A stretch of 64,000 nucleotides of DNA from Certhia americana. Lineage: Eukaryota; Chordata; Aves; Passeriformes; Certhiidae. Made by a program: the position numbers and the translations under genes. The notes under the pieces were generated by a model. It ran no database searches. It was not told the origin of the DNA and was given only the letters and a program-made list of their open reading frames with translations. Positions 1-11,411 of the stretch are shown piece by piece (position 1 is the stretch's first letter; each line of letters starts with the position of its first letter). The stretch covers positions 124,001-188,000 of the forward strand of contig JAGMWU010000029.1 of assembly GCA_018697195.1 (NCBI GenBank). Reading direction: 5' to 3'.

Positions 1-404
1 AAATTACTTCCCTCCTCATGGAGTGCTTTTAAACCCAGAGCAGGGAGTTACAAAGTACAGGATCTAGCCCTTTTCTAGCAAATGAAATTTAACAATCTAA
101 TCAAGTGTTGACCTGGTTTATTCCCAGGCAGTTTTAAGGAACCATTTCTGCAGTTTAGAGATTACGTACATGCTAAAGATTATTGAATTGAGGTTTGAAC
201 TTGTGATATAAATTCTGCACTAAAATGAATGTGTGGCTGAGATTCAGGCTCAGACTGGGTATTTGAAGATGTATTTTGTGGTGTTCAAGTTTTGAGAAAT
301 GTGTGAGGGTTTTTTTTGTTCTAGTTCTCCAGTCAGTCCCCTGGGTAAGTTATTTTGATGAAACTTGGCAGAGCTATAAAACTTGCAGAGATCCTATCCT
401 TAAT

Positions 405-406
<2 letters not shown>
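1..406. other. Unique AT-rich non-coding sequence
   Basis: No repeat family, RNA gene or credible reading frame was recognised here. The stretch runs into a long T run. Confidence 0.6.

Positions 407-455
<49 letters not shown>
407..455. repeat. Homopolymer T run (T49)
   Basis: An uninterrupted run of 49 T, the longest homopolymer in the window. On the minus strand it would read as a poly-A tail, but no retrotransposed gene or SINE body was recognised on either side. Its length is likely to vary between individuals and assemblies. Confidence 0.95.
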
Positions 456-456
<1 letters not shown>

Positions 457-614
457 TCAGAGAGGAGCAGAACTTGTAGATGCAACAAATATGAAAAAGG
501 GATTTTTATTTTTTAGCTATAAAGCTGCAAGCAGCAAAGAGTTTTGGCAGAAGGAAGTGCAAAATGCTGTAAGTTTTGCTTTTATTTTGAGACCTGGAGG
601 TAAAAATGCCTCGT
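407..614. other. Short unique spacer after the T run
   Basis: From 456 to 614 the sequence joins the T49 run to the first CR1 copy. Nothing was recognised, and the open frame at 491-676 begins here and runs into CR1. Confidence 0.4.
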
Positions 615-985
615 GTTTCTTCAGCCTGGAGGAGAGAAGATTCAGGGTGACAAAATTGTGGCCTTCAAGTGCCTGAAGGTGACAAGAGACATGGAGAAAG
701 ACACAAGGGATGGAGGCACAGGACAGAGGGTAATGGTTTCAAACTGACAGAGGGATAGATGGGATACTGGGAAGGAATTCCTCCCTGTGAGGATGGGGAG
801 GAGCTGGGATGGAATTCCCAGAGCACCTGGCTGCCCCTGGATCCCTGGAAGTGTCCAAGGCCAGGTTGGATGGGGCTTGGAGCAGCCTGGTATAGTGGGA
901 TGTGTCCCTGCCCAAAGCAGGGGGTGGGATTAAGTGACCATTACAGTTCCTTCCAACCCAAACCATTCCATGATTTTATGATTCC
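615..985 (+). mobile_element. CR1 LINE fragment, 3' end, sense on plus
   Basis: From about 615 the sequence follows the last part of the CR1 open frame and 3' UTR in order: the 'ttcagcctggaggagag' segment, then 'gggtaatggtttcaaactg', then 'ctccctgtgagga' and 'gtgtccaaggccaggttgga'. It ends in 'ccttccaacccaaaccattcc' type sequence and degenerate copies of the 8-bp CR1 tail (attccatg / attttatg) at about 965-985. A short open frame at 491-676 partly overlaps the decayed end of the CR1 reading frame and is not a host gene. This is 5'-truncated, as most CR1 insertions are. The subfamily was not assigned. Confidence 0.88.
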
Positions 986-3900
986 TTGTGAGTCTTGACA
1001 AGAAATTGAGAAATGGCCCATTTCCAATGGCTATGGTTTCCTTGCACATCCAATTTTTGAGACCTTTGGTTTCTAAAATTAAATTACTTAAGCACTGTGG
1101 CTTCAACATAATAATAAGAATGTAGTTTTCATGCCTTAATTCTCCTTTTTTCACCTGGGGACATAAGTCTGAGGGCTCTGGCCAATGTCCCCTGTGCCCT
1201 GTTCCCATTCCCTTCCTCAGGGACTAAGACAGAGATCACACACTAAAGGAATTGTGCTGGAGAGTGACTGAAGCACACAAACAAAGCCCTGTGGCCTCTC
1301 AGCTGTGGGTGTATAGGGATCTAGCAGTCACCTTAATTATCTGAAGTTTAATTAGCTGGAACTGAAGTGACCTAAAATTTCTTATTGCTTGTCTGGAGTG
1401 CACCAACAGATGACCTTTGCTTGTCCACTCCTGACTTCCTCACCTTTGGAAGGTGCTGGGGCAAAAATGAGATCTGTGGGAATGGCAGGGAATCAGGAGG
1501 CATTTTCACATCCCTTTCAATTCATGAAGAATGTGAGAGCCTTTGGCTTGGAGGGCATCAGAGTAGAGCTGGTTCTGTTCCTCCTCTTCAGAGATGCATT
1601 TAATGAGTGCTGATAAATGGAATGACTTGTGGGGAATTGCTACTAATGAAAAATAGGAACTATTTAGTGCAGTAGTAATATATTAAAAAATAACTACATA
1701 GTAACTAATAATAAATATATTAATGAAAAAGAGCTTTCAGCTGCGTGCTACACTGGCAAACCAGATGAATTTTGCACCTGCTTCCTCCTCCTGGTGACAA
1801 AATGGTTCATTTATTCTCCATGCAGAATAATAACCTTTCCTAGCAGGAATATTATTTATTTATTCCTAATAATACAACCTTCCTATGGCTTCTGTGTAGC
1901 TACATATCTGGAATAATACACAAAATTCCAGGTGTGTGCATGGTGGGGAGGGACTGTTGGACTTGTCCATCCAACCAAAGCAAAATATCTTTTCCCTCCC
2001 CATATTTAGGAAGTGTTCAAACACAGTTAAGGAGCTGATTTTCTCCATTGCTTTGCCCCATCATTCTTCCTGCCTGGTGGTGATAAATTATGCAAGACCC
2101 GCTCACAGCATCTGAGACTCTCTCCTGCCTAATTTGCTCTGAGGAAACTGTGGCAGTCATACCCTGAGCACTGCTGGGAGCAGGGCTGCAATGTGAGAGA
2201 TTTGTTAATAGAGTCCCACTGACAATATCTTCCATGACAGAATTGATTGGAAAAGGACCAACGTTCCCAGTGTGGTCCAGCAGGTAAACATGCAATAAAT
2301 TAAGGAATAAAATGAGGGGAATGGTTGCCTGAAGGGTAATAAACAGAGGTGATGTACAAAGCACTCAAACCCAAGGGCTGCTGCAGCTGGAACTCTTCAA
2401 AAAGTACTTCCAAATTACAGAACCTCAACAGGATTTGGCTGCATGAGGCAGGAGAGCTCTGGGGAAAACCCAGGTGCTGCAGCTGCTTTGTTTCAGCAGG
2501 TACTCCTCACTTTCTAAACAGGTATTTAATCAGGGCCCCAGGAAAGACTGGAAAGGAAGGGAAGCTGAGGGCTGCTGCTGCTGCCTGATGGTTTTGTAGG
2601 AGTAGTTGGAGGGTTTCTGATGCCCATCAGGCTGAAATGAATGCATATACACATTTCTTAAATAATAATATTTGTTTAATAATTCAGTGAGTGAGTTCTT
2701 CCTGCTGTGCCCTTGGAGATGTTGGTTCCTGGAGGTCTTCGTCTTCTCCTTGAGAGAAGCCTGGCAACTTCTGTTGGTCTGAAAATTTTGTTTGGGATGG
2801 GAGAATGTGGGTGCTGGCTGTGATCAGGGAAAAGCAGTTCTCAGTTTTTCTCAGGACTAGCCTGGGAAAAGCTAAGGGAAGAATGCAAACAAACCCCAGC
2901 ACCTGGTGTTTGTCAAATGCCACACAGGAAAATACGTGCTGTTTTCTTAGGATGTTTATCAAGGGGTGTTGGTCCTTTCTTCTCCAATAAGATTACTGTA
3001 TTCTTGAATTAACCAATCTGCTTTTAACTCATGGGGCGCACTATAAAAATGTGCACCATTTTAATAAAGTTGCTTTTTGCCACTCAGCCTTCTGAACTGG
3101 AGTTGTGTCATTGTTAAATGGTGCTGCTCCTTAAATAACAGTGACAGGACAAAGCTCTTAGGAAGTCTGGAAAAGCCTGGTGACATTAGAAAATGAACAT
3201 TCTGAGCCTCTTTTAATGCATCCATGATACTTTTGGAGGAACTGCTGGTAATAAAAGTGCTTGGTATTGGTGACCTGCAATGTGAGGCTGCTCCTGGATT
3301 TTGGTGCTGTAAACAACAGTGTCTCAAGATCCTTTTTATCCTTCCCTGTTGTGCATAAAGATTACTGGAAATGCCTTTTAAAAGAGTAGGAATGCTCCAG
3401 GACTGCTCCTGATTTATTTCCACCCTATTTTACACCACTTTTTGCAGTACTAAAAAGATGAGATGACTTTTAACGAGTCCGTAATGGTATCAGAACAGAT
3501 GAGAATAAAGTCAGGTTCTTCAGATCAGAAGGTTTATATCATGATCTAACCCTTTGGCTGCCAGGCAGACACACACAACTGCTCCCTGTGCTCTTATGCA
3601 CGTTTTAGGATCACAGGTAATGTCCTGCTGGCCAGGAGCTCAGTTAACTGGGACACCTGCCATCCTGTTTTTCTGTCAATATCTCCTTTCTGTTGAAAAT
3701 GTGGATCCTCACTGAGAATATGCCCAATAGTCAAAGGATGAGGAATGTAACACTTCCCTCCATCCCCTGCAGAATTTCAGGAGCAGTTCTGGAACTGTTT
3801 TGCAGTATCTTGCTATGCAGAAGTGCCGCTGTCTTTCTGTTTCTGAGTGTAACCCAACCTTTCTCCACTTCCACCCAGCAAACCCCTGTCACTTGGTAAA

Positions 3901-4256
3901 ATCTGCTTGTGATAAATAGTGCTAATAAATTTTTTTGCTACCCAGACTGATTTGTGGTGGTGCTGGGCTTTGAGGTCAAACAGGGCTGCTATTTCAAAAA
4001 TCTGTGATGTGCTGAGTTAAAACTTCAGTTCCCTCCATGAGACGGAAAATGCTTTTTAACTGACAATTCTGCCAGCCCTAGAGAGACTTTGTGCTCTGTT
4101 TTTCCTTGCTTTATACCTGAGAAGCAAAGGATGCAGCACTCAAATGAACAATGATTATAAACATCCTCTCCTTGCATGTCATATGCTTTACTTCATCTTC
4201 TTGAATATTTGGTGCTTTTTCCAAATGGGTGAATTGCTTTGGAGATGAGTAGTTAT
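986..4256. other. Unique non-coding sequence, no gene seen
   Basis: About 3.3 kb with no recognised repeat beyond a short (GCT)n at about 2571-2585 and an A/T-only-like stretch around 1668-1725. Open frames reach 120 codons (3061-3423, minus), without domains, and they overlap one another on both strands. No promoter or exon could be supported. Confidence 0.5.
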
Positions 4257-4761
4257 AGGATTGTCATGGCTTAACGTAGTTTGTTTTTTAGTTAAGGAAA
4301 AATCTACCAGCTATGGAAGTGATTCCCTATAAGGACTTTGGCAGCTTCCTTTTGGCCTGGTGGAACCAATCAGCTGGCTAGTTTTGAATACTGACACACT
4401 CTTAAACTACTTAAGAAAGCTGAACATGCCTCTGTGAAATCACATTTTAAAATGAACAAACTCCAGAAAAATCCCTCATGCTTCTGGCTTTTGAACAGGT
4501 AACTGGGAGCCTGTGGAGCTGGGCTGGGTCTTGCGCCATGTGCCTTAGCCAGGTTGGCCTGTGGCGTGGCTCAGCTGAGATCCTATCACTGCCAAGTGCC
4601 ATCCGCAGCCCTGCCCTTTTTGCAGTGAGGGAGCGTGCACCTCTCCACTGGGCCTGCTGCATCCCGGCTGCCAAAATTCCTGCCACTTAAAAAACCCATC
4701 TCAATGCCATGGCCAGCGCAGAGGCCATGCCGTGTACTGCAAACAACATGACCCTGTTCAG

Positions 4762-5065
4762 TGTCACAATACAACATGAAATGTATCACAGACGCACGAC
4801 GCTTTTCCTTGAACAAGGGCAGAAGAAGGAGGAAGTTTCTTGTAAGACTCCAATTTACATATGTTACAAAAGTTGTTTAGTTATTGATCTGACAGGTAGC
4901 TTCCTCTCAGACCACACTGGTCAAACTAAAGGTCCATTAATTCTCTCTTTCTCTAAAGAGGAATGTAAACAATTTTTGTTTACAGAGATGTGTGTGGGGG
5001 ATCTGACTCCAGGAATTCGAAAACATCAGAAGGCTAGAAAGAAACATGCAAAAGCAGGGGGGACA
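4762..5065 (-). mobile_element. ERVK-type solo LTR, copy A
   Basis: A 304-bp LTR beginning TGT and ending ACA, flanked by a perfect 6-bp duplication GTTCAG (4756-4761 and 5066-5071). A 6-bp duplication is usual for ERVK (class II) elements. It is clearly related along its length to copy B at 18225-18527. Orientation is minus, by analogy with copy B, where TATA box and poly-A signal are intact. Here both are damaged: the poly-A signal position reads AAGAAA on the minus strand (4836-4841) and the TATA position reads TATGTAAA (4854-4861). No internal retroviral sequence adjoins it, so it is a solo LTR. It interrupts the ERVL-like element and is therefore younger than it. Confidence 0.87.
4965..4983. 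promoter_or_regulatory. Inverted pair of forkhead-type motifs in LTR copy A
   Basis: GTAAACA and TGTTTAC separated by 5 nt, as in copy B at 18427-18445, although the TATA box and poly-A signal of copy A are lost. No functional evidence is available from the sequence. Confidence 0.4.
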
Positions 5066-6198
5066 GTTCAGGAGCACAGAAACAGCTGAAATCATCACAG
5101 TGAGCCTCCGTGGCTGCTGCCCGGCAGAGATCATGTGAAAAACAGCAAAAGGCCATTACCTAATTCAAGGCCTGGGTAAGATAAACACTTTCAGTGCTGT
5201 AAAATTCAATTTAAAACTAGATAAACCTGCAGGCACCACTTCTCCCAAAGCAGAGAAAAGGAAAGGTGAAGGCACATGAAGAGACCAACATAGAGACACC
5301 AACATCAGTGAAAAAAGAAGAGCCAAAGCCCAGATGGGAAGAGAATGAGGAAATGCCTTAGTCTTCGACTGAAATTCTCTTGTAAGGCTGTGGTGAAGAT
5401 ATGATTGATACATCAGATTCTTTTTCCTTGTAACTCATGGAATACATTAGGGGATGTAGTGTTCTAACCACAACCACGAGCAGTGGCACCAGTGCTAAAG
5501 TAAGCAGATGTTGAAGTATCTGTGATTTGATGAGAAGCTTGAATAGAGGAAGAGAGAGAGGAAAGAGTTGAAAAACCTTACCCCAGGGATAGAAGAAGTA
5601 GACCTCTGTTTTCCAGAGATGGATGAAGAAAACTTTTGTCTCTGTGCTAGAACAGCTCATCCTTAAAATTGCACCCCAATAAGCTGAGATGATCCATGGT
5701 GGTAGTTGTGGAAAGATGACCAAAAGTGGGAAGAACTTCATGATTGCAGATCTCCAGGCGGCAGCTATTTGTAAAAATTAAAACTTTGAGAGAATGGTTT
5801 CTTGTGGAAGGGTCTCCATGCCATGGCAGGAGAAACTCTGCTCCCTAAGTGAACTGAAGAAAGACCATTTTAGAGGTGGTAAACTGACTGAAAATACCAG
5901 GTTTTGTCTCTTTATATTGTCAGTGAAAAAAGAAAGAGGAGTTGGGGGGAGGAAAAGTATTCTGAAGGTTATTCTGATTTCTTGTTATTTTTCTTTTAGT
6001 TCTGTTAATAAAGCTTTCTTTATACCCTTTAAAGTTTTGATCCTGTTTTTGCCTTTCACCTAATTCTTATCTCACAGCAGAAAATGAATAAATAATTCTA
6101 GAGGGTGCACTGGTGTTTGGCCAGTATTCAACCTGCCATTTTGAATTGGTGCATTGGCCAAAAAACCCGGAATTGGCAAACCAAAACCACTACAGGAT

Positions 6199-8685
6199 GG
6201 ACTCAGGTCTGATTCTGCAGCCCCCTCCTTGGGGAGGAGAGAAGTCATGGGATCTCCTCGGAACTGACTGCAGCAGTGGCATCAATCAAAAAATACTGCA
6301 GGAGGCAGAGCCCTCCAATAAACTGCAGCTCACTTCAGAGGGAATAGAGCCCCTGGATTTCTGCTTGGGAATTATGATGTTTTGTGCCATCACAGGGAAA
6401 TCATTGTCTCTTTAAAATCCATCCTTTTTTTTTTTTTTTGTCTGTACTCCGTATTTTAGTTCTGCCCCTTCCTGTGCATACAGAAGTGTCATGTCTAAAG
6501 GATTGTTCAGAGACCCCCTTTGGGCCAGCTGGTTTTATGGAGACAGGACACAGAGTGTCCCTGAAGTGCCCATTGCTGTGGAGCAGGAACAGTGCTGCAG
6601 GGAGATGGATGTGACTCCATGTGCAACAGCAGCTGCATACATTACAGCCTGGGAAGGATAAGAAATGGCCAAAGCTCAGCTCCAGCCTGTCTGTGCCTCT
6701 ATTGCCTCAGTCCTAATCTAAAAGTACATAAATAAGGATACCAGGGAATTAAACTTGTGTCTGAGGTTGGCGTGAGAGTGAGGAGGGAACAAGGTTGGAG
6801 TAGAAACAAAAAAATTTGCAATAAAATCAGTAAAATTCCCTGCATTCCCTGTGTCCAGCTATGCTGGATCTCAAACAGCTCTGCGCTTGTAATGTGGCAG
6901 GATGCTTTATGATGGTCCATTTCCACAAGGTGAATTAAAACAAGGATTAAAAAGCCCTTATAAATCAGATTTTATAGCTGCCTAAACCACCTGCAAACTG
7001 TTGGTCCTTGTTTTCAAAATCTGCCATCATTCTGCTGTCAGATTGATCCTGGTTTCATTAGCAGGGCTGGCATTGCCTGTGCTGGCAGAAACCACCAGCT
7101 GAATAAATTACCCTGAGTGTAATTGTGAGCAATGTCTTCATTTTGTCAACAGCATTCCAGAGTGTCAAGGATGCCCTTTATACACTATTTTTAATTGTCT
7201 CTGCTAGATGTGTTTTCAGCAGATTTCACCTCAATGAGAAATGACAGAAAGACTGACATTGGCCTGTTGTAGTGATGTGAATCCAAGAAGAACATTTACC
7301 AAGGGGCTCGCTAGTATTTGTGAACAGTTAATAATTCAATGAGGAGATTGAAATAGCGAGGAGGAGTGAAGCAGTGTTTTGGTGGCCCAGTGTAGCACAG
7401 AAAAATCTTGTAAATGAAAATCTGAGCTTTGCTCATTGTGGGGGAGTTAAATTCTGGTTCACCAAGTTATGCAAGTGCTGCAGGTGATGGGAACTCTCTA
7501 AATTTTGGAGGAAAAATCTTGATTTCCCTCAGTGCAATCATTCCTCTGTCAGAGGTTCTTAGCTTACAGCAGTGTTTTGGAACATGGCACAAAGTCTATA
7601 AAATTTGTGTGAGCCCCCAGCACATTGTGGGGGACCAAAATTGACATCTGCAGTGTGCTTTACCTTTCTTCAAGGTTCCCCCAGTGCTGGATGCATTATC
7701 TTCTCCCTGGAAGAAGATAATGAGCTGCAAGTTCTTTGTCACCAGCTTGGTGAATTGTCTCAAAATCCTTTTGGATAAATTAGGTGTCCATAAATGTGTA
7801 ATTAATGAACACGAGAGGAGCCAGCAGCCAGCAATCACATCTGTACCCTAAATCCTGGGCAGCCTGTGCTCAGAGAGTTACTCTGTGCCATGAGTGAGTT
7901 TTACAGCTCAAGACTTCACATCAAACGTGACTTTTTCTCTTTGGTTGTGAGTAAAACATTTTTAAAAAAGCAAACAAAAAGCCCCAAGGGAGAGTCAAGG
8001 AATTGTTAAAACTCTCCAAGGCTCTGTGCTGTGTTCAGTCCTCTCCATCTTCTTTTCCTTTAAAACCCTGGACTGAGGTGACCATGGCAGGAAGAGCTTT
8101 TCCCATCAGTCAGGGCTGGATTCTGGCTGCCAATGCACCCAGAGCCAATTTAGCATCTGCTCCAGTCTGGGATCTGAGTCACACTGAGGTTTAAACCTGC
8201 TCAAAATCCTATTAAAGCCAGTGCTAAGGCTCTGTAAACTGAGCTGGGTTTAGTGTAGTTCTACTTTACAGATTTCTTCTGGTGTCCCAGCACATTTGGA
8301 GTTATTGTGGTCGGCGAGTACCTTTGGATGAGCTGTGGTTAGATTTGTCTAGAACACCAGGACATGGGTCCTTATGCTTTGAAATTAGAGTGGAATGTGG
8401 AATGAGCAGTCCTGCTCCTATTTACAGGTTTCAAAGGTATCAAAGAATAAAACCATGAAAATTCATGGTATTTTTCTATGCACTGCCTGAGCTGTTGCAC
8501 TACAGAGTTTTGGCAAAAGCAAAGCTGAAATTCAATGTACAGAGAGGGCATTAACCTTGTTCATAAGGGTCAAATTTTCTATCATGCAGCATCATAAGGT
8601 TAAGCCATTTTTTTCCGTGATGTTCCTGTATTTCCGTTGACTTCAGTAGAATGAATTTTCCTCCCCCCAAAATTGGCTGGGATAA
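6199..8685. other. Unique non-coding sequence
   Basis: About 2.5 kb with a T15 run at 6425-6439 and otherwise no recognised repeat. A stretch at about 7090-7345 is even in composition, homeodomain-core rich and repeat-free, and could be a conserved non-coding element. No exon is supported. Confidence 0.5.
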
Positions 8686-8780
8686 AGTTTTTTGGGGTTT
8701 GGGGTTTGGGTTTTTTTTTTTTTTTTAGGTTTGGGGGGTTTCTGTTTGTTTTGGGTTTTTTTGTTTGTTTGTTTGTTTTT
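8686..8780 (+). repeat. G/T-rich low-complexity tract with (GTTT)n
   Basis: The plus strand carries only G and T apart from single exceptions: GGGG runs at 8694-8697 and 8701-8704, GGG at 8708-8710, a T16 run, then a G6 run and (GTTT)n at about 8760-8780. The closely spaced G runs fit a G-quadruplex pattern on the plus strand with one long loop. Confidence 0.8.
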
Positions 8781-9774
8781 CACTTAAGTAAGTTTATTGA
8801 TCTAAAGGCATAAACGGCATTTGTGCCTTGAGCAGAGTATCATCTGCACTCCACGTAATGTCTGGTGTAAAATGTTCAGTTGTGACAACAGGCCAAGCTC
8901 TGCCACAGCCTTCTTGGTACTGAGTAATTTAATACAGACATTAACTAAATTTGATACAAATAATCTTACAACGAAGTGCCCCCCACGACAGGAATTCTGG
9001 CACTTCCATTCCTGATCACTGATGTGTCACTGGAGAAGGAACCAACTGAGAAGTTCATCCTTGATAAACTCACAAAACTAACTGCGTTAAAAACTCATTA
9101 CTGACTGACCTGGGATTTTGGGACTGGGGTCATGGTTCAGGGGGATATATGAAGAATCAACATAGCAAGATAAATATTCCCTGGAAGTAAATATTAGATC
9201 TCCATCTCTGGCATGATGTGTTGAACTCAGCAGGATGTTTTCTGTTGACTTGTCTGTGCCCAGCCTTTTATGAACATGTTTTATTCATTAACCCCAAAAC
9301 CTTGAGAAGGAATAAGTGACAGCAATTATTAAACATTTGCTGCCTTCAATTTATCCCCCTTAAATTCTGCTGGGGCTTTAATAGCTCAGGAAAAAGTTTG
9401 CAAGGTGATGGAGCGGGACTCCATCTGTTCAGATAGATTAAAGGGAGCGGAGGACAATTTTGAAAGGATGAACACTGAAGGCATTGTTATTGCTCTTGCT
9501 GAGCTTAATTACAGAGAGCGGGGACCGATAAATCCATCTGCAGGACATATTGATTGCTCTGGGAATGCACACCTCTACTCCAAGGCAAAGTCAAAGATGT
9601 TCCAGCTGCATGTGACCTATCAAGCTAGGCAGAAAGCTGGAAAGGGAATATTGGCAAAGGGAACAGGTGTGTTTGTTTCACATCCTGCTCTGAGTGGCTT
9701 GGAAAAGTCACTTGGGGCATTAGGGGAGTAATTGGGTGTACTCCACCTCAAAGAGTGGGATGAACAGGGCCCCT
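8781..9774. other. Unique sequence with a 108-codon open frame, possibly a conserved element
   Basis: No repeat was recognised. A plus-strand open frame at 9405-9731 starts MMERDSICSDRLKGAEDN; it has no domain I know, no signal peptide and no visible splice context. The surrounding 9365-9660 is repeat-free and balanced in composition. Conserved non-coding DNA is as likely as coding, and the frame may be chance. Confidence 0.4.
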
Positions 9775-10146
9775 GGAATGGTCAGTCCACTTCCCTCCTC
9801 AAAGCATGGTCTAGACTAATGAGAACAGCAATTAGAACCTCTAGAACAGCGCAGGACCACATCCATTTGGACCTTGAAGTCCTCCAAGGATGGAAACTCC
9901 ACAGCCTCTGAGGGAAATCCTTTCCTATGTTTGAGCACCTCACAATATGGAGGTTTAAATTTCCCGTGTTTCAGCTTGTTCCCTTTGGTTCTTGTGCTCT
10001 CTCAGGGCAGCAGATGAGGATCAAGATTTATTCTCTTCATCCCTATCAAGTCCTTGGACACGGGGATGGGATCCCATGAGACCTCTCAAGGCTTAGAGGG
10101 TCCTGCCACCCCCATCCTCTCCTTATCTGACAGATGCTCCAATCCT
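9775..10146 (-). mobile_element. CR1 LINE fragment, antisense on plus, old copy
   Basis: Read on the minus strand, the segments appear in CR1 order over about 370 bp. On the plus strand they are 'gtcagtccacttccctcctc', 'gaagtcctccaaggatgga', 'aatttcccgtgtttcagctt', then a stretch ending 'gacagatgctccaatcct'. It lacks a clear 3' 8-bp tail and is well diverged, so it is probably one of the oldest CR1 copies here. Confidence 0.78.
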
Positions 10147-10747
10147 ATAAACAATTTGTGGCTTTGGAACTTGTTTGGTGTCTGATGAATGGAACCTTGG
10201 ACTTGGAATATTTTAGATTGCACTCAGGGAAGTTATTTAATTTCTCAGTTTATGATTCTCTTCTCTTTTTAAAGAAAAAAAAGAAGTATTAAAAACTCAC
10301 TGTTTAAAAAAAAAATTGGATTTAAAAATCAAGTGGAGGGGAGGGTTGATAGCCTGATCAGTGTTCACCTGGGAAGGTGAAATCAGAGGAATGATTTAAA
10401 ACTTTGCTTGTGAAGGAAAATCTTTGCCACCAACCAGTTAACTCAGATCCCAAGGAATTCAGTCTTGAGGATCCCACAAAAATTCATACCCAGGACAACT
10501 GACACTTGAAGTTTTATTAAAAAAACCTTCAAAAAGCTTCTGAAAAAACTGCCTTTAGTCAATTAGATACTTGGAAATTTCTATCAAACTTTCAATAAAC
10601 TCTTCGTTAACCTGCCATTATTATAAAGAGTGAATTTTGCCAAAATACCGAATTTCCTCCATGAGGCAAATAATTAGAGCTGGTGATATGTTTTATGATC
10701 ACTTTGACAAAAAGTAGATATTTTTAGTGGTGTAATTTCACCTTTCC

Positions 10748-10750
<3 letters not shown>

Positions 10751-10782
<32 letters not shown>
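10751..10782. repeat. Homopolymer A run (A32)
   Basis: Thirty-two uninterrupted A. No retrogene body was recognised upstream, so it is scored as a simple repeat and not as a poly-A tail. Confidence 0.95.
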
Positions 10783-10786
<4 letters not shown>

Positions 10787-11290
10787 GCAAAATTGGGTTT
10801 TATTTTTCTCAAAGGTTATCTGGGTTTATCTTCTCTGGAGGAACCAAATGCCCTAAAGACAGCCTGGATTGCTTCTCCAATTATGGCTGCTTTCTTAACT
10901 AATAGTTTTTAGATATTCTCTTTTAATGCTTTTTATGTCTCTTGAAAATGTCAGCAATATTGCTCATAATTCATTGTCCTTTCCTTTAGCTCTCCTGGAT
11001 TAATATAAATTCACTTTAATTAACATTCTGTTTGGAGCAAGTGCCTTTGATCCTGCCTGAGTTTTGGGTGGGATAGTTCAGGGCAGCTCGTTAAAGAGCT
11101 GGGGTTAAGGTTGGGGTCATTAAATGGGGAAGGATATACTGGGAAAGGATTTAACTGCTGAAGGAAATTCCAGCTTGCCTTGAGGAGCTTTATTCTTTAA
11201 CTGGATGCATTTCTGAATGGTTTTCTTCAGATATTTTCGTAGTGCCTTCTATCTGCTGTTGGCTTTGTCCACAAAGCTTTGAAACAAGTG

Positions 11291-11330
11291 AGACTAAATT
11301 AATGGTGGTGAGACTGAATTAATGGTGGTG
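11291..11330. repeat. Tandem duplication, 2 x 20 bp
   Basis: Two adjacent 20-bp units, AGACTAAATTAATGGTGGTG and the same with one A-to-G change, at 11291-11310 and 11311-11330. This is a recent local duplication, unrelated to the mobile elements. Confidence 0.9.
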
Positions 11331-11411
11331 CCTAATCTAGGCACTTCTAGATGTGTGGCAGTGAATGTGTGTTGTGGGTTTTGTTTGTTTCTCAGCCAAT
11401 GCACCAATTTG

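Larger units (their letters stand above)
4262..6194 (+). mobile_element. ERVL-like LTR element interrupted by an ERVK-type solo LTR
   Basis: The element opens with TGTCATGGCTTAAC, the same kind of start as the two other ERVL-type LTRs in this window (minus-strand start of 11412-12830; 47623). A canonical AATAAA lies at 6007-6012 followed by a T-rich stretch, which sets the plus orientation. The inferred 3' end is AACCACTACA (to 6194), 8 of 10 matching the inverse complement of a TGTCATGGTT start. AGGAT lies immediately before the start (4257-4261) and recurs at the end (6194-6198), so 4-5 bp look duplicated; the last base is ambiguous. At 4762-5071 it is split by a younger LTR and its duplication. 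Frames such as 5358-5741 (minus), with a hydrophobic stretch, are antisense to this element and are not called as genes. The outer 3' boundary is the least certain part. Confidence 0.6.
10147..11406. other. Unique AT-rich sequence with an A run and a small tandem duplication
   Basis: Contains A32 at 10751-10782 and a 20-bp tandem duplication at 11291-11330. The stretch 10860-11040 is AT-rich, non-repetitive and has several ATTA/TAAT cores, so it is a possible conserved non-coding element. No gene was seen. Confidence 0.5.

Noticed and set aside
5358..5741. 127-codon minus-strand frame with a membrane-like hydrophobic segment, considered as a retroviral envelope or host gene
   Set aside because: It lies antisense inside the ERVL-like element, lacks any envelope-type features, and the adjacent ERVK-type LTR is a solo LTR with its own duplication.
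8694..8710. Interstitial telomere repeat
   Set aside because: The unit is TTTGGGG-like and lacks the A of TTAGGG. It is better described as a G/T-rich simple repeat.
10751..10782. A32 as the tail of a SINE or processed pseudogene
   Set aside because: No tRNA-like promoter, gene body or target duplication was recognised around it.
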